64,000 nucleotides of DNA, taken from positions 372,001 to 436,000 of the forward strand of contig CAVPQY010000003.1 of the NCBI GenBank assembly GCA_963707695.1, given 5' to 3'. Position numbers and translations under genes: made by a program. Below are positions 59,038-64,000 of this stretch, piece after piece (position 1 is the first letter of the stretch; the number at the start of each line of letters is the position of its first letter). A model generated the notes under the pieces. The model worked only from the letters and a program-made list of their open reading frames with translations. It made no database searches and was not told where the DNA came from. The DNA is from JAOPZW01 sp963707695. GTDB taxonomy: Bacteria; Actinomycetota; Thermoleophilia; Solirubrobacterales; Solirubrobacteraceae.

Positions 59038-60323
59038 AGGTCGCGTTCCTCGTCAACGACCTGCAGCTCAGCGGCGGGATCGGCGTCGTCGTCGCGCACG
59101 CCCGTCAGCTCGCCGAGCGCCACGGGCACGACGTGACGCTCGTGCTCGTCCGCGAGCAGGAGCTGCCGCACTGGGAGCACGAGGCGCTCGCGCAGCTCCA
59201 CGTGGCCACGCTGGCCGACGCGCGCGCCGCGCCGCAGCCGTTCGACGTCGCGGTCGCCACGTGGTGGGAGACGACCTCGTCGCTCTTCCTCGTCCCGGCC
59301 GAGCGCTACGCGTACTTCGTGCAGTCGCTCGAGGACCGCTTCTACCACCCGGCCGACGTCGAGGCGACCTACGCGGGACTGACGTACGACCTGCCCGTCG
59401 CCTTCGTCACCGAGGCGTCCTGGATCGCCGAGACGCTGCGCGACCTGCGTCCCGACGCGTCGGTGCACCTCGTCCGCAACGGGATCGACAAGGACGTCTT
59501 CCCGGTCGCGGACGCCGTCGTGCCGAACGTCGACGGGCCGCTGCGCGTGCTGGTGGAGGGCTACGCGAACGTCTGGTTCAAGGGCGTCAACGCGGCCATC
59601 GCCGCGGTCCGGGCGATGGGCGAGCCACACGAGCTGACCGTCATCGCCCCCTCGCGGACCGGCCTCGAGGCGGAGGGCGCGACGCGCGTGCTCGACGCGG
59701 TGCCCCAGCGCGAGCTCGCGCGGCTCTACGGCGAGCACGACGTCGTGCTGAAGCTCTCGTCCGTCGAGGGGATGTTCGGGCCGCCGCTCGAGGGCTTCCA
59801 CCAGGGGGCGACCTGCGTGACGACCGAGGTCACCGGGCACGAGGAGTACGTCGAGCACGGCTACAACGCGCTCGTCTGCGACTGGGACGACCCGCGCGGG
59901 ACGGCGCGGCAGCTCGACCTCCTGGCCCGGGACCGGGTGCTCCTGCACCGGCTGCGCTGCGGGGCGCTGGAGACCGCGCGGCGCTGGCCGACCTGGGAGC
60001 AGCAGGGGCAGGTCATGGCCGTGGCGCTGGAGCGGATCCGGCGCGAGCCGCCCCCCGACGCGGCGGCGGCGGCGCGCGTCATGGTCGCCGACCTGCGCGG
60101 CGCGATGGAGCGCCAGCGGACGTACATGGCCGAGCGGGCGCAGCTCCAGGTCCTGCGGGACAAGGTCGACCGCGTCAAGGCGCTGCCGGGCGTCGGCGAG
60201 GCGGTCGCGCTGCGGCGCACGCGGCGCGGCCGGCAGGCGCTCCGGGCCGCCCGCGCGGTCGCCCGCCACGTGCGCCCGGTCGCCGCCCGCGCACGGTCGC
60301 TGCCCGGCCGGCTGCGCCGATGA
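59034..60323 (+). CDS. GT4-family glycosyltransferase
   Basis: 429 residues. It starts with GTG; the glycine-rich GGIGVVVAHARQLAERHGHDVTLV lies near residue 15 and the donor EX7E region is EGMFGPPLEGF near residue 243. A helical C-terminal tail (about 340-429) is Arg-rich and could associate with the membrane. It transfers a sugar from a nucleotide donor to the growing glycan. Its ATG-overlapping next gene is another GT4. Confidence 0.9.
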   Translation: MKVAFLVNDLQLSGGIGVVVAHARQLAERHGHDVTLVLVREQELPHWEHEALAQLHVATLADARAAPQPFDVAVATWWETTSSLFLVPAERYAYFVQSLEDRFYHPADVEATYAGLTYDLPVAFVTEASWIAETLRDLRPDASVHLVRNGIDKDVFPVADAVVPNVDGPLRVLVEGYANVWFKGVNAAIAAVRAMGEPHELTVIAPSRTGLEAEGATRVLDAVPQRELARLYGEHDVVLKLSSVEGMFGPPLEGFHQGATCVTTEVTGHEEYVEHGYNALVCDWDDPRGTARQLDLLARDRVLLHRLRCGALETARRWPTWEQQGQVMAVALERIRREPPPDAAAAARVMVADLRGAMERQRTYMAERAQLQVLRDKVDRVKALPGVGEAVALRRTRRGRQALRAARAVARHVRPVAARARSLPGRLRR

Positions 60324-61494
60324 GCCCCTCGCTGCGCCGGCTGGGCGGCCGCTCACGAGGCGAGGCCGCACCGCTGCGGGTGCCGTCGCCGGACGGGCTG
60401 CTCGAGGTCCTGCGCGACGGGCCGGCGCCGCTCGACCCGGGGGCGGCCGCCGCCGGCCGCGGCCCGGCGCACGTCGCCTGGGTCGTCCCCCAGTTCCGCA
60501 AGGGCAGCGGCGGCCACTCGACCCTGGCGCACCTCATCCGCGGCCTCGAGGCGCTCGGCCACCGCTGCTCGGTGTGGGTCCTCGACGAGGAGGGCCGCCA
60601 CGCCGACGCCGACGACGAGGCCCTCGGCGCGCTCTGGCGCCGCTTCTTCGGGCCCATGGAGGCGCCGGTGCGGCTCGGGCTCGACGCGTGGGACGGCGCC
60701 GACGTCGCCGTCGCGACCGGCTGGCAGACCGTGCCGCGGACGCTCCTGCTGCCCGGCGTCCGCCGTCGGGCCTACCTCGTCCAGGACCACGAGCCCGACT
60801 TCTACCCCGCGTCGGCCAGCCGCGAATGGGCGGCGTGGACCTACCGGCAGGGCCTGCACTGCATCGCCGCGAGCGCCTGGCTCGCCGAGAAGCTCCGCCG
60901 CGACTACGGCGCGCAGGCCGACCACTTCGACCTCGGCGTCGACCACGAGATCTACCAGCCCGCTGCCGGTGCAGGCGCCAGGAGCGCATGGTGCTCTTCT
61001 ACGCCCGCGCGGTCACCCCCCGCCGCGCCGTCCCGCTCGGGCTGCTGGCGCTGGAGGAGCTCCACCGCCGCCGCCCCGACGTCGACGTCGTGCTCTTCGG
61101 CGAGTCCCGCCCGATCCGCACGCCCTTCCCCCACCGCACCCTCGGCGTCCTCGAGCCGGCCGAGCTCGCGCAGGCCTACAACGCGGCGACCGCGGGCCTG
61201 GTGCTGAGCATGACCAACCCGTCGCTCATCCCGACCGAGATGCTCGCCTGCGGCCTGCCCGTCGTCGACCTCGCGTCCGAGTCGATGGCCACGACCTTCG
61301 GGACCGACGGCCCGATCACGCTCTGCCCCTTCGACCCCCTCGCGATCGCCTCAGCCCTCGAAGCCCTCATCGACGACCTCCCCCTCCGCGCGGCCCACTC
61401 CCGGCTGGGCCCGGCGACGGTCGCCGAGCGGCGCTGGGAGGCGGCCAGTGGCGCGGTGGCGGCGGCGCTGTGGGTCAGCAGGGACGCTGAATAA
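60320..61494 (+). CDS. GT4-family glycosyltransferase, frame break in the middle
   Basis: The N-terminal half (AWVVPQFRKGSGGHSTLAHLIRGLEALGHRC to DHEIYQP) and the C-terminal half (RMVLFYARAVTPRRAVPLGLLALEEL to ALWVSRDAE) are in different frames; the switch lies at 60955-60985. Either two extra bases (removal gives YQPLPVQRQERMV) or one missing base joins them. Joined length about 391 residues. The C-terminal half has TNPSLIPTEMLACGLPVVDL, the GT4 donor site. Overlaps the next gene's end by 20 bases, tail to tail. Confidence 0.85.
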
Positions 61495-63620
61495 CCCGAG
61501 TCAGACGGATCTGTCCAGCCGTCGCAATCCTTCCGGTCCCTGATCCGCACCCAGGGAGCTCGACTCGCCGCTCGCCCCTGCGGCCACCATCGAGCCGCAT
61601 GGTGTCGCCACGCCATCTCACCGAGAGACTGCCTGGCTTCTCCTCGACGAACGCAACCTCGGTTCGGTGCGCACCCCAGGAGTGCAGCGACGCCGAGCGT
61701 CTCGCGATCCGCCCTGCCCCGTCGAGGCCCTCAGCCGCCCAACGCAGCCCCGGTCGGCTCGTCGTCATGACCAACTCTAGGCCGTCGGGCGCGGGCCCGC
61801 TGCGGATTCGCCTCCCGGCGAGCTGCGAAAGAGGGGAATTCCTGGACTGGACGTACAGCCGGTCAACCAACGGAACGGGAAAGTCCACACGCCGAAGGCG
61901 CCCCGTCAGCGTGTTAACACCCACGTACTCGATTGGGAGGCTACTTAGGGGAAAATTGTCTGGGATTGTTGGCACCTGAGAAATCGATGCACGACGAACG
62001 ATCCGGTCGTTGTAAAGCAGCGCCCGACGCTGCACATCATCCTCGGCGGGACCAAGGACCTTTGGCTGATTATCGAGCCAGGTAACCTCGTCGCCACCCG
62101 ACCCTCGATCGGCAAACCCGAGTTGCGCGAACGACGGGCCCGTCGGTTCGGCCGACAATCCCAGGGATAGCGCCCGCGACGCTTAAGACACACGTGACCG
62201 TGACAATGATTTGTAGAGCCGCTGCGAATCCGAGTGCGACAATCTCCCCACGGGCCGGAAAACATCGTCGCAAGACGGCAGTGATGCCCAGTACAAGAGC
62301 GAACATCGCTGCGACCAAGTCGGCGCTACCTAACCCGCCACGGCCAACCGCGGAGGTTAGGCCACTCTCGAGAAGGTTCGCTGTGGACTGCGCCGTGGCC
62401 AGTCCGGGCGCGAAGAAGTTCGCCTCTGGATCTTCCAGACTCCGGGGAAGCGGAAGGAGCGCAGCGCAGGCGACTATCACTACGCTGCCTGCCGCAAGTT
62501 GCGCTGGGAACAGCCGACCCAAAGCGCCACGCCAGCCAGCGACGATTAGGAGGGGCGCAACATAGAAGTAGTAACGCTCCTCCGTCGCCGAGCCTAAGTA
62601 GAAGCTCTGCGAGTAGAGCGTAGTGGCGAAGAGCACGCAACCGATGACGACCGCTACTCGAGCAAAGGCGATTTCCGACCACGCTCGCACAACCTTGCCG
62701 CGAACCGCGAATGCCAACCACGAGACGCCCGCGACGACTGGGAGCACACCCGTCCCGGCGGCCATCCCGATTAGCTCGACACCCGTCGACAAGCCGATGT
62801 CCCGCGGGAGGGTCCGCTGGTCCGTCGTCGTCGACGCGTACGTCCCCAGCAGGGAGTTCAAGTGGGTGCTGAGCGTGCCCGCGCGTGAGAGCCAGACCAA
62901 ACCAAGGGCCGTGCCGGCGGCAAGCACGATCGCTCCCGGCATTCGACGCACTACGAGACGGTCGATGGCTACATACCACGGTACCCCGGGCGTTCGAAGA
63001 TCATGGGCCGTCCGCATCAAGACGACGACGAGGTACGCGATGCCAAGGGCGATTAGTTGGGTGCGCGCGACCGTTGCGAGCGCGATAACGACGATGGAGA
63101 ATACGTCACTGCCAGGAGACGGCTTGACGTACAAGCGCGTCAGCGCATAGGCCGCCCAAAGGAAAAGTGGGTAAGCGAGCGACTCCGTAAACATGGCCGA
63201 CGTGAGGACGACCCAGGGTAAGAAGACCGCCAAGACCGCGACGACGGCTCGGGTTAACGACCGGCCGGTGAATGCGAAGCCAGCAAGCAGGTAGACAGGC
63301 AGCGCGGCGCTAGCAAAGAGCACGGCGTTGAGCGCTCGAGCCGAGCGTACCGCCACATCTCCGACCCCGATCGCGAACAGTGGGGCCATGAGCAATGAGT
63401 ACAGCCGCGACGTAGCGCGTGCGTTGACATCGTCGAACAAACTCGATGGCAGGTCAGTCGTATAGTGAACCGCCGACTGTTTAATAATGGTCTCGTCGAG
63501 GATGTAGCCCTTGACATGAGCATTGATGAACCCGATGGCGACGGTTCCCGCGACGAGGAAACAGAGGATCGCAGCGTGAGCGGTCGTCCGGTCAATCGCC
63601 CGCGGACGCCGGCGAGTCAT
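61475..63620 (-). CDS. GT-C-type membrane glycosyltransferase, one frame break
   Basis: About 714 residues after joining. Ten or more hydrophobic helices follow MTRRRPRAIDRTTAHAAILCFLVAGTVAIGFINAH. The first outer loop has GYILDETI, a DE pair like the catalytic acid of GT-C enzymes (arabinosyl/mannosyl transferases of the PMT/ArnT kind). The frame changes near 62155-62166 (IPG then LSAEPTGPSFAQLGFAD) and a 200-residue C-terminal outer domain follows. It adds a sugar from a polyprenyl-phosphate donor at the outer face. Codon use is far more AT-rich than in the rest of the window. Confidence 0.75.
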
Positions 63621-63646
63621 CGGCGCGTCCCTTGGATGCTTGGCGA

Positions 63647-64000
63647 TCAACGCCCGAACAGCGACTGCGCCACGATGACGCCTGGAGGGGCGCCAACGCT
63701 CTCGTAATGGGCGCGAAGCGGAAGGACGGCACCAAAGAAGGCAACGGCAACCGCAACTCCACCGACCGCGACTCCGAGCAACCGACCTCGAGGCACCCGC
63801 TGCCGGAACCAGGCGTTCAAGTAGTCCCGGCGCCTTCCAAAGGAGCCCTGCTGCGGCCATCCCGGCGATCAAAAGGATGAGCCCGTACACCGGTCGCAAG
63901 ACGAGTCCCGCAGCTCCCGCACAAAGCGCGACCGAGGCGGCACCCTGACCCGTAAGAGTTCGCTTGACGGATATGTTGACCGAGTCGCCGGGCTCGGTTG
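63647..64000 (-). CDS. C-terminal part of a polytopic membrane protein (runs off the window)
   Basis: Two hydrophobic helices (LVLRPVYGLILLIAGMAAAGLLW and GVAVGGVAVAVAFFGAVLPL) precede the end GVIVAQSLFGR and the stop at 63647. The two helices are in different frames, joined if one base is dropped near 63826-63834 (LWKARDYLNAWFRQRVPRG). It lies upstream of the GT-C gene on the same strand. Identity is not clear; a polysaccharide flippase, polymerase or another GT-C enzyme are all possible. Confidence 0.5.

Overview
The window is very GC-rich DNA with dense coding, short or overlapping gene junctions (many ATGA/GTGA overlaps) and many genes that begin 6-9 bases after a TAnnnT box with no Shine-Dalgarno sequence. 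Together with a B12-dependent class II ribonucleotide reductase, stressosome genes, F420/LLM-type and PNPOx-like oxidoreductases and a Wzm/Wzt export pair, this suggests an actinobacterium, most likely of the Thermoleophilia/Solirubrobacterales kind. That placement is inferred from gene content and style; there is no rRNA here to confirm it.

Layout. 0-3.3 kb: a five-gene stressosome-type operon (RsbR, RsbS, RsbT, an RsbX/SpoIIE-like phosphatase, and an RsbU-N + GAF protein without its own phosphatase). 3.3-6.4 kb: a VOC protein, a GntR regulator divergent from an orphan MlaE-type permease, an HNH nuclease and a small exported protein with a repeated DLRAPDR motif. 6.5-10.2 kb: nrdJ behind a leader and a perfect 16-bp palindrome, then a Thr/Pro-rich anchored protein. 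10.2-18.4 kb: an O-antigen-ligase-like protein, an AlkZ-like glycosylase/tmk pair back to back with holB, uppP with a response regulator, a 75-residue protein that is only a histidine-kinase dimerisation domain, and a PHP phosphoesterase. 18.5-22 kb: MarR plus two tandem DHA2 efflux pumps (the second broken in four places) and tRNA-Thr(CGT). 22-31 kb: small enzymes and regulators (CocE-like hydrolase, GST-like protein, truncated DHFR-like gene, cysteine dioxygenase, NAGPA-type protein, LLM oxidoreductase, MarR, MFS). 31-41 kb, mostly minus strand: GH3 glycosidase, aldo/keto reductase, VOC, AraC, TrpB2, HemW, GAF-PAS, YqgE and a LigD-type polymerase domain. 41-45.5 kb: DUF72, uracil-DNA glycosylase, DUF72, a PNPOx-like protein and an AraC-DinB fusion. 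45.5-50.3 kb: lon, a cytochrome P450 and ctaA. 50.3-64 kb: a cell-surface polysaccharide locus with GT2, Wzt/Wzm, several glycosyltransferases, rfbC, a GT-C membrane transferase and the tail of another membrane protein. From about 61.5 kb the base composition falls sharply, suggesting transferred DNA.

How the parts fit. Three themes recur: stress sensing and signalling (stressosome module, response regulator with uppP, GAF/PAS proteins, lon), DNA maintenance (nrdJ, tmk, holB, AlkZ-like, UDG, LigD-type primase/polymerase, HNH) and envelope glycan synthesis (uppP, O-antigen-ligase-like protein, the 50-64 kb locus).

Caution on quality: at least a dozen conserved genes, including essential holB, carry single frame breaks. 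Almost all are explained by one extra base in a GC-rich run, so most are probably sequence errors. The broken MFS gene is the one most likely to be a true pseudogene, though errors could explain it too.
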